Part shown: in pieces, positions 53,223-61,415 of the stretch | Numbering within the stretch: position 1 is the first letter of the stretch | How the letters are laid out: each line of letters begins with the position of its first letter | Source: Thalassospira sp. | Lineage (GTDB): Bacteria; Pseudomonadota; Alphaproteobacteria; Rhodospirillales; Thalassospiraceae | Length of the DNA stretch: 64,000 nt | Reading direction: 5' to 3' | Assembly (NCBI RefSeq): GCF_030690045.1 | Contig: NZ_JAUYHK010000021.1 | Span: 186,001-250,000 of the forward strand | Program-made: the position numbers and the translations under genes | The notes under the pieces: model-generated | What the model was told of the DNA's origin: nothing | The model's input: the letters and a program-made list of their open reading frames with translations, nothing else | Database searches by the model: none

Positions 53223-54515
53223 TCAGCCAGCTTCACCGGTTGCAACCGGGATGCAGGCAACCTTTTCCTTGATCAGAACACTACATGCATTCCGGGCTTC
53301 GGCTTCGGCCTCAAATCCAATCAGGCGGGCTCGATAGACAACCCCGTTGCTGGAATTTTGCCGTTCAACAGCCGCACGGGTCAGGCGCAGGACATCCGGT
53401 GCACTGCGGGCTGCTGCAAGGACTGCCTCTTGTGCCCGGCGCTGGTCGCTGAATGCGCCAACCTGAATGCCCCAACTGCCTTCAGTCGGACGCAGGCGCG
53501 TCACAACGGTTTCGGTATCGATCCGTGAGGGCTGCTGTTCGGCCTCGGTGGCGTTGTTCAGTTTGGCAATCAGCAATTGGGCATCGGCGGGCAGAATTTT
53601 GTTTTCCGGGCTGAAACGCGGGCGAGGGGGCGCAATGTCGCCGCCTTTTTTCAGATCAAGATAAGCCTGATCCAGTAATTTTTTCATCTGGTCATCGCGC
53701 GACCGCGCCGTGCGGCCACCAAAAACAACCCCGATCAGGCGTTTGTCATTGCGGTTGACCGATGCCAGCAGATTAAAGCCCGATGCATTGATATAGCCGG
53801 TCTTGATGCCATCGGTGCCGTAATAGGACGCCAGCAAATTATTGTGGTTGCCATAGGTGCGGTTGGCATAGGTGAATTTGGCGGTGCTGAAATAATGGTA
53901 ATAATCACCAAAATTTTCACGCAACGCCACACCCAGTCGGATCATGTCCCGCGCCGTGGTCATCTGTCCACGATCCGGAAGGCCCGATGCATTGCGAAAT
54001 GTGGTGCTATTCATGCCAATGGCTCGGGCCTTGGCCGTCATCATCTGGGCAAATTTGATTTCGGTTTCGCCCAGATGTTCGGCGACGACGACCGCAATAT
54101 CATTGGCCGATTTGGTCACCAGCGCAAAAATCGCATCTTTGACGGTAATGGTTTGTCCGGCACTGAGGCCCAGTTTCGACGGTGCCTGACCCCAGGCGCG
54201 TTTGGAAACTTTCATCTTGGTCGACAGGCTGACCTTGCCCGAATCCAGAGCGTCAAACACCATATACAGCGTCATGATCTTGGTCAGGGAGGCCGGATAA
54301 ACTTTTTGATCGGGCAGGTGTTCATACAAAACATTGCCGGTATCGGCATCAATCACCATCCCGGCATAGGTTCGTGCCTGTGCCGGTGTCACCATCATGC
54401 CAAAACACAGCATCAGGGCGAATGCAGCCATCAGGGTACGCAAGACGGGCGTACGCTTGAAAAGGCTGATTTTTTGCATCGCCGGTATCATGGCGACAAG
54501 AAGCGGAAGATGCAT
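53223..54515 (-). CDS. D-alanyl-D-alanine carboxypeptidase with SPOR domain
   Basis: Low-molecular-weight PBP (S11 family), up to 430 residues; an ATG 12 codons in (MQKISLFKR) is a possible alternative start. The signal peptide ends near 'VTPAQAR'. Catalytic motifs are 'PASLTKIM' (SxxK), 'TKSAND' (SxN) and 'DGIKTGYI' (KTG). The C-terminus is a SPOR domain ('GSWGIQVGAFSDQRRAQEAVLAA...VVYRARLIGFEAEAEARNAC') that targets denuded glycan at the septum. It trims peptidoglycan stem peptides. The PBP/SPOR fusion is common in alphaproteobacteria. Confidence 0.93.
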   Translation of the reverse strand: MHLPLLVAMIPAMQKISLFKRTPVLRTLMAAFALMLCFGMMVTPAQARTYAGMVIDADTGNVLYEHLPDQKVYPASLTKIMTLYMVFDALDSGKVSLSTKMKVSKRAWGQAPSKLGLSAGQTITVKDAIFALVTKSANDIAVVVAEHLGETEIKFAQMMTAKARAIGMNSTTFRNASGLPDRGQMTTARDMIRLGVALRENFGDYYHYFSTAKFTYANRTYGNHNNLLASYYGTDGIKTGYINASGFNLLASVNRNDKRLIGVVFGGRTARSRDDQMKKLLDQAYLDLKKGGDIAPPRPRFSPENKILPADAQLLIAKLNNATEAEQQPSRIDTETVVTRLRPTEGSWGIQVGAFSDQRRAQEAVLAAARSAPDVLRLTRAAVERQNSSNGVVYRARLIGFEAEAEARNACSVLIKEKVACIPVATGEAG

Positions 54516-54693
54516 GACGTCTGTCCGACCTGATTAAGGAACCCCGAATAACGAATTACACTAACATGCCCGCATCGTGTTAAAAAAATGCTTAACGGAT
54601 GTTAAATAGGTAGCTTGAAATGCGCCTTGCCGCTGCCTTAATTACACATAACCTTAGGCGCGTATGCGGGGTCTGTCAAAATAGAGGTATGGA

Positions 54694-55446
54694 ATGACAC
54701 ATAAATTTCCCGGAAAAGGCAAAGGGTTGGGCCGGTCTGCCTTGCGGTTTGCGTCGGGGGTATCCCTTGTTGCGGCGGCGGCGATATTGGCCGGATGTGC
54801 GTTTACGGGCACCAATGACATTGCGAATCCTGTGACGCGCAAGGCGACGTGGTTTTCCTTTCTGAATGCCGATGATCTGCGAACGGCCTGCGATGCCGGA
54901 CAGGCCGATGGGTGGATTCGGCTGGTTTATAACGCCAGATATTATGACGAAACCCGCAGCTTTGATCTGAGCCCGGCACCCGATGGTAGTGACCGTTTCG
55001 AGATGACATCGCGGATTTTTGGCCCGATTGATGTCAGTTCGGTTGATGTCACGGTCAATGCGCCGCTGGGCGCGTTTGGCGGTGATGAAGTCCGCAAAAC
55101 CATCAGCCGGGATGACTATCTGGCCCTGACCGATGCCTTGCAGCAGGATGGGTTTGGCTATCAGAGTCGCGACGGCTTGCGGTTGAATTCCAACGATTAT
55201 TACTGGGTTGCGATTGGCTGTTCGACCGGCAATGTCACGCTGGCGGCATGGACATCGGCCAGTGATGATCTTGGCGGCCTGCATTTCCCTGATGTCGTGG
55301 CGCAGATTTCCGGGCAAACCAGCCCGTTGCCACAGCCGCCATCTGCGGATGCTCCCAAATTACCGGACCCGGTTTATGGCGGCAATGATCGCAAAAATGA
55401 CGGGCGTGATTTTTACCGGACGGTGCGCGGCAATATGCTGCGATAA
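54694..55446 (+). CDS. Putative lipoprotein of unknown function
   Basis: Protein of 250 residues with a basic N-region and signal sequence ending in a lipobox 'LAGC' (Cys about residue 34). No domain is recognised. The mature part has 'LRTACDAGQADGWIRLVYNARYYDETRSFDL', 'FEMTSRIFGPIDVSSVDVTVNAP' and 'YYWVAIGCSTGNVTLAAWTS', suggesting a beta-rich fold, then a Pro-rich stretch and a basic tail. It stands alone between the divergent carboxypeptidase and the phasin gene and has its own terminator. Confidence 0.82.
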   Translation: MTHKFPGKGKGLGRSALRFASGVSLVAAAAILAGCAFTGTNDIANPVTRKATWFSFLNADDLRTACDAGQADGWIRLVYNARYYDETRSFDLSPAPDGSDRFEMTSRIFGPIDVSSVDVTVNAPLGAFGGDEVRKTISRDDYLALTDALQQDGFGYQSRDGLRLNSNDYYWVAIGCSTGNVTLAAWTSASDDLGGLHFPDVVAQISGQTSPLPQPPSADAPKLPDPVYGGNDRKNDGRDFYRTVRGNMLR

Positions 55447-55463
55447 CCCGTCACGATAGGGCG

Positions 55464-55507
55464 AAACAGGGCCGCCGGGCGAAAATGCCGGGGGGCCCTG
55501 TTTTTTT
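55464..55507 (+). terminator. Intrinsic terminator of the lipoprotein gene
   Basis: AAACAGGGCC / GGCCCTGTTT stem with an imperfect inner GCCGGGC/GCCGGGG part and a run of seven T. Confidence 0.88.
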
Positions 55508-55681
55508 CTGTGTGTGGGGCTTGAAATTTCTTGCGTGGTCATAAGGGGTTGGCAGAAAGACGCCGACTTTGACGGAATTGTCACCAAACTATCCTTGACG
55601 ATAACGGGTATTTCCATCTAAGGTTATGTTGCGATGCAGCATGATTTCAGTGAATCCCCTTAAATTGTGGAGGACGGCACG

Positions 55682-56689
55682 ATGGTGACGACCCCTAAAA
55701 AAACGTCTGCGAAAACAGCAAAAGTTTCAGGTGGCAAGGCAAAAGCTCCGGTTTCCGGCGTCAAGGCTCCGGTTTCCGGCGTCAAGGCTCCGGAAAGAAA
55801 GGTGATGCCAAAGGCTTCTGCTGCAAGTGCGAGTAATTCCAATATAAAGTCCGTGCCAACACCCCGGACTGTAACCACAGGTTCTGCTTTGGAAGCCAAG
55901 GCGGCGACCAGTGCGCCGGTTTCAGCCAAGCCTCCTGTCGCGGCGGCACCGAAGGCTGCCGAACCGCTGAAAGCGGCTCCCGTCAAGGCGGAGCCGGTGA
56001 CGTCCGAAGCCAAGGCGCCGGAAAAGGCACTTGAAAAACTACCGGAAAAAGCGGTGGCACCCAAAGCGCCTGAGCCGGTGAAAGCGCCGGGGCCCAAAGC
56101 CAGTGCGCCCAAGCCGCAACCGGTTGCCAAGCCTGCGGCGAAGGCAGCAGAAGCACCGCTTGCTACGGCGACGATCCTGCCGTTTGAGCCGTTGCTGGAA
56201 ATCTGGTCATCGCCCGAGATTGATGCGATGGTCGCGGCCAGTCAGGGGGCATTTGAAGACGGCGTTGCCGTTGCCAATGATGCCATTGTTCAGATTACCG
56301 ATGCTTTTTCCGATCAGGCCGGTGTGTTTTCCGATGCCGGTTCCCGGGTTGTCGCCCAATATGAAGATTTGTGGCAGACCCAGCAGAAAAGCTGGAATGA
56401 CATGTGGCAAATGTCGTCCGAACTGCTTGGCAAGGGCGGTTCGTTCGGGGCTGAACTTGTGGCATGGGCCCAGCGTGAAATGGACGCCTCGCAGGCGGAC
56501 CTTGAGGCACTGGCAAAGGTTGAAAGTCTTGAAGAACTTCAGGAGCTCAACGCCCGCATTTTCAAACGCTATGTCGAAAGCGGTATGAGCGAGGCCGAAA
56601 AATTGCAGGCGATGTTGCAGGATTTCATTGATGATGGCCTTGCCACCATCAACAAGGCCACCGAAGAAGCCCTCAAACGCGCAGGCTGA
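55682..56689 (+). CDS. Phasin family protein with Lys/Ala/Pro-rich N-terminal tail
   Basis: Protein of 335 residues from the ATG at 55682 (GGAGG upstream; the track adds five codons). Residues 1-165 are a disordered, histone-H1-like region of Lys, Ala, Pro and Val including two tandem APVSGVK units. Residues about 175-335 form a helical phasin domain ('AFSDQAGVFSDAGSRVVAQYEDLWQTQQKSWNDMWQMS', 'SLEELQELNARIFKRYVESGMSEAEKLQAMLQDF'). Phasins coat polyhydroxyalkanoate granules. The long basic tail could bind DNA, as in PhaM- or PhaF-like proteins, but that is inference. Confidence 0.85.
   Translation: MVTTPKKTSAKTAKVSGGKAKAPVSGVKAPVSGVKAPERKVMPKASAASASNSNIKSVPTPRTVTTGSALEAKAATSAPVSAKPPVAAAPKAAEPLKAAPVKAEPVTSEAKAPEKALEKLPEKAVAPKAPEPVKAPGPKASAPKPQPVAKPAAKAAEAPLATATILPFEPLLEIWSSPEIDAMVAASQGAFEDGVAVANDAIVQITDAFSDQAGVFSDAGSRVVAQYEDLWQTQQKSWNDMWQMSSELLGKGGSFGAELVAWAQREMDASQADLEALAKVESLEELQELNARIFKRYVESGMSEAEKLQAMLQDFIDDGLATINKATEEALKRAG
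55745..55786 (+). repeat. 21 bp tandem repeat within the phasin gene
   Basis: Two perfect copies of a 21 bp unit (GCTCCGGTTTCCGGCGTCAAG) plus a partial third, each encoding APVSGVK. An in-frame repeat of this kind can vary in copy number between strains without disrupting the gene. Confidence 0.9.
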
Positions 56690-56721
56690 TATTGGGGGCA
56701 GGCAGACGACTCGCAAACGGG

Positions 56722-56756
56722 CGGGCATGGTCGATGATCATGCCCGTTTTTGTTTT
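56722..56756 (+). terminator. Intrinsic terminator of the phasin gene
   Basis: CGGGCATG / CATGCCCG stem with a 9 nt loop, followed by T-rich sequence TTTTTGTTTTT. Confidence 0.82.
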
Positions 56757-56941
56757 TCCAGGGCGGCGGCGATGTGCCGGTACAAGGGAACTTTTACATG
56801 CCATCTTGCGCCGGTCTGTTCTTGCCCTACATGACTCAAAGATTGCTTTTAACGAAACGGAATGATGGTTGGCCTTGGAGGCGCGCCATTGTTGACCTAT
56901 CATGGGTCAGGATTGAATGAGAAGGGTTGTAATAAGCGGGT

Positions 56942-57268
56942 ATGAGTGATCAGGGCAATCAGGGTGACGGTCTGCCAACGACAGGGATCGTCACCAAGAC
57001 GCGACCAAAGACCAAAAAACCGGCGATGTACAAGGTGTTGTTGCTCAATGATGACTACACACCGATGGAATTTGTCGTCCATGTGCTGGAACGGTTTTTC
57101 AGCAAGGGCCATGAAGAGGCAACCGAAATCATGTTGCAGGTTCATCGCAAGGGGGTCGGTATTTGCGGTGTCTTTACCTACGAAATTGCCGAGACCAAAG
57201 TTAATCAGGTGATGGATCTTGCTCGTCAGAACCAGCATCCGTTGCAGTGCACGATTGAGAAGGAGTAA
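56942..57268 (+). CDS. clpS: ATP-dependent Clp protease adaptor ClpS
   Basis: ClpS delivers N-degron substrates to ClpAP. The 108-residue protein has a flexible N-terminus, then '[25 protein letters not shown]' with the N-end-residue pocket, and '[37 protein letters not shown]'. Length is usual for the family. Its stop is 3 bp before clpA, the classical clpS-clpA operon. Confidence 0.97.
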   Translation: MSDQGNQGDGLPTTGIVTKTRPKTKKPAMYKVLLLNDDYTPMEFVVHVLERFFSKGHEEATEIMLQVHRKGVGICGVFTYEIAETKVNQVMDLARQNQHPLQCTIEKE

Positions 57269-57271
57269 CCC

Positions 57272-59590
57272 ATGCTCTCACGTAATCTGGAAGAAAGCCT
57301 GCATCGTGCGCTTGGATATGCGTCTGAGCGGCGTCACGAATATGCGACGCTGGAACATTTGCTGTTGTCGCTGACCGAAGATCAGGACGCGATATCGGTC
57401 CTGCGCGCCTGTCGGGTGGATGTGGATCGTCTGCGGGGCGAATTGCTGGAATTCACCGATAGCGAATTGTCCGGCCTGATCAGTGCGCGGCTGGTTGATC
57501 CCAAACCGACCGCCGGGTTCCAGCGGGTTATTCAGCGTGCCGCCATTCATGTGCAATCGTCGGGCCGCGAAGAAGTGACCGGTGCCAATGTTCTGGTCGC
57601 GCTGTTTTCCGAACGGGAATCGCATGCGGTTTATTATCTGCAATTACAGGACATGACGCGCCTTGATGCGGTCAATTATATTTCGCATGGTATCGCAAAA
57701 TCGCCGGAACTGAACGAACGCCGCATTCCGCGGGGGGCTGACGAAGACATCGCCCCGGCAGGGACCAGGGATGCCGAGGATGCGTCTGCCCCCGATGATG
57801 GCGAAGCCCTGAAGGCTTATTGCGTCAATTTGAATGTCAAGGCGCAGGCGGGCAAGATTGACCCGCTGATCGGCCGTCAAAGCGAGATCGAACGCACCAT
57901 TCAGGTCCTGTGCCGCCGCACCAAGAACAATCCGCTTTATGTCGGGGATCCGGGGGTGGGTAAAACCGCCATTGCCGAAGGATTGGCAAAGCGGATTGTC
58001 GAGGGTGATGTGCCTGAAGTTCTGGCCAATGCCACGATCTTTGCGCTGGATATGGGATCGCTTCTGGCCGGGACCCGCTATCGCGGGGATTTTGAAGAGC
58101 GTCTCAAAGCGGTGGTCAAGGAACTGGAAGCGCATGACGGGGCGGTCTTGTTTATTGACGAAATCCATACCGTGATCGGGGCCGGGGCAACGTCGGGCGG
58201 GGCGATGGATGCCTCAAACCTTCTGAAACCTGCCCTTGCCAGCGGCTCGTTGCGCTGCATCGGCTCGACCACCTACAAGGAATTCCGTGGGCATTTTGAA
58301 AAGGACCGCGCACTGGTGCGCCGGTTCCAGAAAATCGATGTCGATGAACCGTCACTGGAAGACACCATCAAGATACTCAAGGGGCTGAAACCCTATTACG
58401 AGGAACATCATCATGTGCGTTACACCAATGAGGCAATCCGCTCGGCGGTTGAACTGGCATCGCGCTATATCAGCGACCGCAAACGGCCTGATAATGCGAT
58501 TGACGTGATTGACGAGGTGGGTGCGTCGCGGATGCTTGTCGCACCCGGCAAGCGCAAACGCACCATCAGCAAACGCGATGTCGAGGAAATTGTCGCCAAA
58601 ATCGCCCGCATTCCGGCAAAATCGGTATCGTCCGATGATCGCAAGGTTCTGCAAACGTTGGAGCGGGACCTTAAAACCGTGGTGTTTGGTCAGGACAAGG
58701 CCATTGAGGCACTGGCAAGTGCAATCAAACTGGCGCGGGCAGGGTTGCGCGAACCGGAAAAGCCGATTGGCAGTTATTTGTTTTCCGGCCCGACCGGGGT
58801 GGGCAAAACCGAAGTCACCAAACAGCTTGCCCATGTCATGGGGATCGAATTTATCCGCTTTGACATGTCGGAATATATGGAACGCCACAGCGTCTCACGC
58901 CTGATCGGGGCACCACCCGGTTATGTCGGGTTTGATCAGGGCGGATTGTTGACCGATGCAGTGGATCAGCATCCCCATGCGGTGGTGTTGCTGGACGAAA
59001 TCGAAAAGGCGCATCCGGACCTGTTCAATATTCTGCTGCAGGTGATGGATCACGGCAAACTGACCGATAATAACGGCAAGAATGTCGATTTCCGCAATAT
59101 CGTTTTGGTGATGACGACCAATGCCGGGGCGTCGGACATGGCTAAACCCGCCATCGGCTTTATGCGCGAACAACGCTTTGGCGAGGATGACGAGGCGATC
59201 AAGCGCACCTTCAGTCCGGAATTCCGCAACCGTCTGGATGCGGTTATTCCGTTCGACAATCTGAAACCCGATGTCGTCAAGATGGTGGTTGATAAATTCA
59301 TCCTGCAACTTGAAGCGCAGCTTGCGGATCGCAATGTGTCGATCGAACTGACCGAGGCCGCGCGGACATGGCTTGCCGACCGGGGATATGACCCGGCCTT
59401 CGGGGCGCGTCCGCTGGGCCGTGTCATTCAGGAATATGTTAAAAAACCACTGGCCGAAGAATTGCTGTTTGGCAAACTTGAAAAAGGCGGGGCTGTTCTG
59501 GTTGATATTGCCGATGGCAAGGTTGTTTTCCATTATTCCGGCATGCCGGGGCAGGTGGCGGAAACCCGCGATCCTGAAATGGTGGAATAA
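57272..59590 (+). CDS. clpA: ATP-dependent Clp protease ATP-binding subunit ClpA
   Basis: Hexameric unfoldase that feeds ClpP, 772 residues. An N-domain with two Clp repeats (about 1-145) is followed by an acidic linker. AAA-1 has Walker A '[18 protein letters not shown]' and Walker B '[12 protein letters not shown]'. AAA-2 has Walker A '[15 protein letters not shown]' and Walker B '[16 protein letters not shown]'. The ClpP-docking loop is '[10 protein letters not shown]', with an IGF in place of IGL. No ClpB-type middle coiled coil is present, which separates it from ClpB/ClpC. Confidence 0.97.
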   Translation: MLSRNLEESLHRALGYASERRHEYATLEHLLLSLTEDQDAISVLRACRVDVDRLRGELLEFTDSELSGLISARLVDPKPTAGFQRVIQRAAIHVQSSGREEVTGANVLVALFSERESHAVYYLQLQDMTRLDAVNYISHGIAKSPELNERRIPRGADEDIAPAGTRDAEDASAPDDGEALKAYCVNLNVKAQAGKIDPLIGRQSEIERTIQVLCRRTKNNPLYVGDPGVGKTAIAEGLAKRIVEGDVPEVLANATIFALDMGSLLAGTRYRGDFEERLKAVVKELEAHDGAVLFIDEIHTVIGAGATSGGAMDASNLLKPALASGSLRCIGSTTYKEFRGHFEKDRALVRRFQKIDVDEPSLEDTIKILKGLKPYYEEHHHVRYTNEAIRSAVELASRYISDRKRPDNAIDVIDEVGASRMLVAPGKRKRTISKRDVEEIVAKIARIPAKSVSSDDRKVLQTLERDLKTVVFGQDKAIEALASAIKLARAGLREPEKPIGSYLFSGPTGVGKTEVTKQLAHVMGIEFIRFDMSEYMERHSVSRLIGAPPGYVGFDQGGLLTDAVDQHPHAVVLLDEIEKAHPDLFNILLQVMDHGKLTDNNGKNVDFRNIVLVMTTNAGASDMAKPAIGFMREQRFGEDDEAIKRTFSPEFRNRLDAVIPFDNLKPDVVKMVVDKFILQLEAQLADRNVSIELTEAARTWLADRGYDPAFGARPLGRVIQEYVKKPLAEELLFGKLEKGGAVLVDIADGKVVFHYSGMPGQVAETRDPEMVE

Positions 59591-59663
59591 AGCGTGTACC
59601 TATCCTGAATTGCGGGGGCTGTGCCCGGCGCTTGCTATTGGCTGCAAGATAGTATCTTGATGG

Positions 59664-59698
59664 TTGTCCGGATTGCTTTATGATCCGGACAATCTTTT
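59664..59698 (+). terminator. Intrinsic terminator of clpS-clpA
   Basis: TTGTCCGGAT / ATCCGGACAA stem with a 9 nt loop and a short TCTTTT tail, 73 bp after clpA and before the next gene. Confidence 0.7.
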
Positions 59699-59720
59699 CA
59701 TGAGGCGGTTTTAGCGGTTA

Positions 59721-60275
59721 ATGGATTCATCAGCCCGACGACAAAATCTGAAGCAGGTAGAGCATTTTCTCTCGCAGCTTGAAAAACGTGGACGTATTTT
59801 GGTAGCCCTTGCCGCCCGGCTGGAGCGCGAGGCCGATACGCTTGACATTACCGCCTACCGTCCGTTTCGCGAAGAAGTTGATAATTTCAAGGCGCTGTCG
59901 CTGATCCTGACCGAACGGCTGGCGAAAATGGAAAGCCATTCCCGCAAGGACGAACTGGAAATCAATTTCCACCGTTTGCAGGTTCTGATGTTGCGGGTGG
60001 TGATTAAATCCAGCCTGAAATTCTTTTTTGTCATGAGCGCCAAATCCGTGCTGCCGCTGGGTTCCAAGGAACTTTTCCAAAGCGAATTGCGCACCCTTTA
60101 CGAAGCAGAACGGATGTTGTCCGACCCGCGTTATGAAAGCGAACTGGACGAAAGTGCTCGCGATGATCTGGAGCTTGCCAAGGAAATCCTTGAGGAAATT
60201 ATTCAGCATGCACCGACCTTGCTGAATTTTGGCGACCGCAAACCCAAACGGAAAAAAGCCCGTAAGGCCTCCTGA
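59721..60275 (+). CDS. Uncharacterised helical protein downstream of clpA
   Basis: Protein of 184 residues, almost entirely predicted helix and highly charged, without a signal peptide. The middle 'VVIKSSLKFFFVMSAKSVLPLGSKELF' is the only hydrophobic stretch and is too polar for a clear membrane helix. The Lys/Arg-rich tail 'RKPKRKKARKAS' may bind nucleic acid. Family not recognised. A terminator separates it from clpA, so it probably has its own promoter. Confidence 0.75.
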   Translation: MDSSARRQNLKQVEHFLSQLEKRGRILVALAARLEREADTLDITAYRPFREEVDNFKALSLILTERLAKMESHSRKDELEINFHRLQVLMLRVVIKSSLKFFFVMSAKSVLPLGSKELFQSELRTLYEAERMLSDPRYESELDESARDDLELAKEILEEIIQHAPTLLNFGDRKPKRKKARKAS

Positions 60276-60314
60276 TTTCGCATTTTGCAAAATGTGAATT
60301 CGCAAAATGCGAAA
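60276..60314. terminator. Stem-loop after the helical protein gene
   Basis: Thirteen-base perfect stem TTTCGCATTTTGC / GCAAAATGCGAAA, starting at the stop codon. No U tract follows on the plus strand, so it is a moderate terminator or a 3' stabilising hairpin. The AAAATGTGAATT loop and the following GCAAAACGCAATT repeat parts of the same motif. Confidence 0.6.
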
Positions 60315-60421
60315 AAATAATTGCAAAACGCAATTAAATTGGACCTCAGATGGTTGTTTTGTGTCTGGTATGGTAAAAAAACTCCGGAAATTCCCTCTTT
60401 AAGACCCTTGCACAAAACTGG

Positions 60422-60443
60422 CACACCCTATGCATAGGGTGTG
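60422..60443. repeat. Perfect 22 bp palindrome
   Basis: CACACCCTATG joined directly to its reverse complement, with no spacer. It lies at the possible promoter of the candidate small RNA and could be an operator. Confidence 0.7.
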
Positions 60444-60559
60444 TTGGACAGTTGTTCTTTGCAGGGATGCACGCGAGTGTGTCTGGAACAATGTAATCTT
60501 CTGCAGTTTGCTCGTGTCCCAACCAAAACTCGGCGGCGGATTTTTTCCGCCGCTTTTTT
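60443..60559 (+). ncRNA. Candidate small RNA (about 115 nt)
   Basis: A strong intrinsic terminator at 60533-60559 has no coding gene directly upstream on its strand. The segment before it can fold: GTTGGACA (60443-60450) pairs with TGTCCCAAC (60515-60523) with one bulge, and TTGCAG (60459-60464) pairs with CTGCAG (60501-60506). A weak TTGCAC-N17-TGCATA lies just upstream. No known RNA family was recognised; the layout is loosely 6S-like, but that is not claimed. Confidence 0.35.
60533..60559 (+). terminator. Orphan intrinsic terminator
   Basis: GCGGCGGA / TCCGCCGC stem, five-T loop, six-T tail. It is 258 bp past the nearest upstream stop codon, beyond that gene's own hairpin, so it probably ends a separate non-coding transcript. 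Confidence 0.85.
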
Positions 60560-60785
60560 CTTGGGCAAAATTCCCCCTTTCCTATCCTTTTGTGCATTTT
60601 TATCAATCCGGATGGTGTTTTGCGTATTGAAAGCGCAACGCAGCATCCTCATGTGTGCTGCATGGGTATTTTCCATATTTATAATATTCGTTAACTATAC
60701 TTATGTTTAGAATCCACAGGTTTCGGGACGGGCTTTTTATTCCTGTATTGCGCGTTCTGATGATGCACAGGATGGGAGAGAAACG

Positions 60786-61406
60786 ATGAAAATCATCCAC
60801 GCAATAGTGGGTCGCGCCGTGCTGGTGGGCGGGCTGGTCGCCCTGCCACTGGCAAATGCCTGGAGCAAGGCAGAACTACCGGGGGCACCCGCATCCCTGA
60901 TTGATCAAGCCTTTATTGATGATGCTCGCGACTGGCTATCCAACCCGGTTGTGGAATTGTCGGTCCAGTCGCAAAACAAATTGCGCAAAGATATGACCCA
61001 GGCCGATATCGATGCGGCTGACCAGCAATGGCTGGCCGAACGGACGGCAGATGATCAGCCCCTTGTGGCGGCGACGCTGACCAATCCGCTTTCCAGTTAT
61101 CTGACGCAAATTCAGGCGCGGTCAGGCGGGGTGCTGGCCGAAGTTTTCGTTATGGATGCCAATGGACTGAATGTCGGGCAAAGCTCGATTACATCCGATT
61201 TCTGGCAGGGTGACGAAGCCAAATTCCAGAAAACCTATCCTGTCGGTATCGATGCCATTTTCATTGATGAAGCGGAATACAACGAGGACCACGATGCCTG
61301 GTTGTCGCAATTGAATATGACCTTGGCCGATGCGAATGGCGCTGCGATTGGCGCGGTAACCATTGAGATCAATCTCAATGAGTTGGCCCGGCGTCGCGGT
61401 TTATAG
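60786..61406 (+). CDS. Stand-alone periplasmic PDC/Cache-like sensor protein
   Basis: Protein of 206 residues with a signal peptide (about 1-28, 'AVLVGGLVALPLANAWSKA'). The mature part is one domain: a long N-terminal helix, then 'LSSYLTQIQARSGGVLAEVFVMDANGLNVGQSSITSDFWQGDEAKFQKTY' and 'WLSQLNMTLADANGAAIGAVTIEINLNEL', which resemble a PDC/Cache sensor. It has no transmembrane or output domain. The stop is 9 bp before an MCP start, with AGGAGAG between, so it is probably a soluble ligand-binding partner of that receptor. Confidence 0.82.
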   Translation: MKIIHAIVGRAVLVGGLVALPLANAWSKAELPGAPASLIDQAFIDDARDWLSNPVVELSVQSQNKLRKDMTQADIDAADQQWLAERTADDQPLVAATLTNPLSSYLTQIQARSGGVLAEVFVMDANGLNVGQSSITSDFWQGDEAKFQKTYPVGIDAIFIDEAEYNEDHDAWLSQLNMTLADANGAAIGAVTIEINLNELARRRGL

Positions 61407-61415
61407 GAGAGTGGG

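Larger units (their letters stand above)
60276..60785. other. 510 bp intergenic region with structured elements
   Basis: No protein-coding gene is supported; the 66-89 aa ORFs have random composition. It contains the hairpin above, a 22 bp palindrome, a structured segment ending in an orphan terminator, and an AT-rich stretch (60600-60720) that probably holds the promoter of the sensor/MCP pair. Confidence 0.65.

Noticed and set aside
60443-60559. SRP RNA or 6S RNA identity for the candidate sRNA
   Set aside because: The conserved SRP tetraloop/GGAAG core is absent, and the usual genomic context and full-length stem of alphaproteobacterial 6S RNA are not seen.
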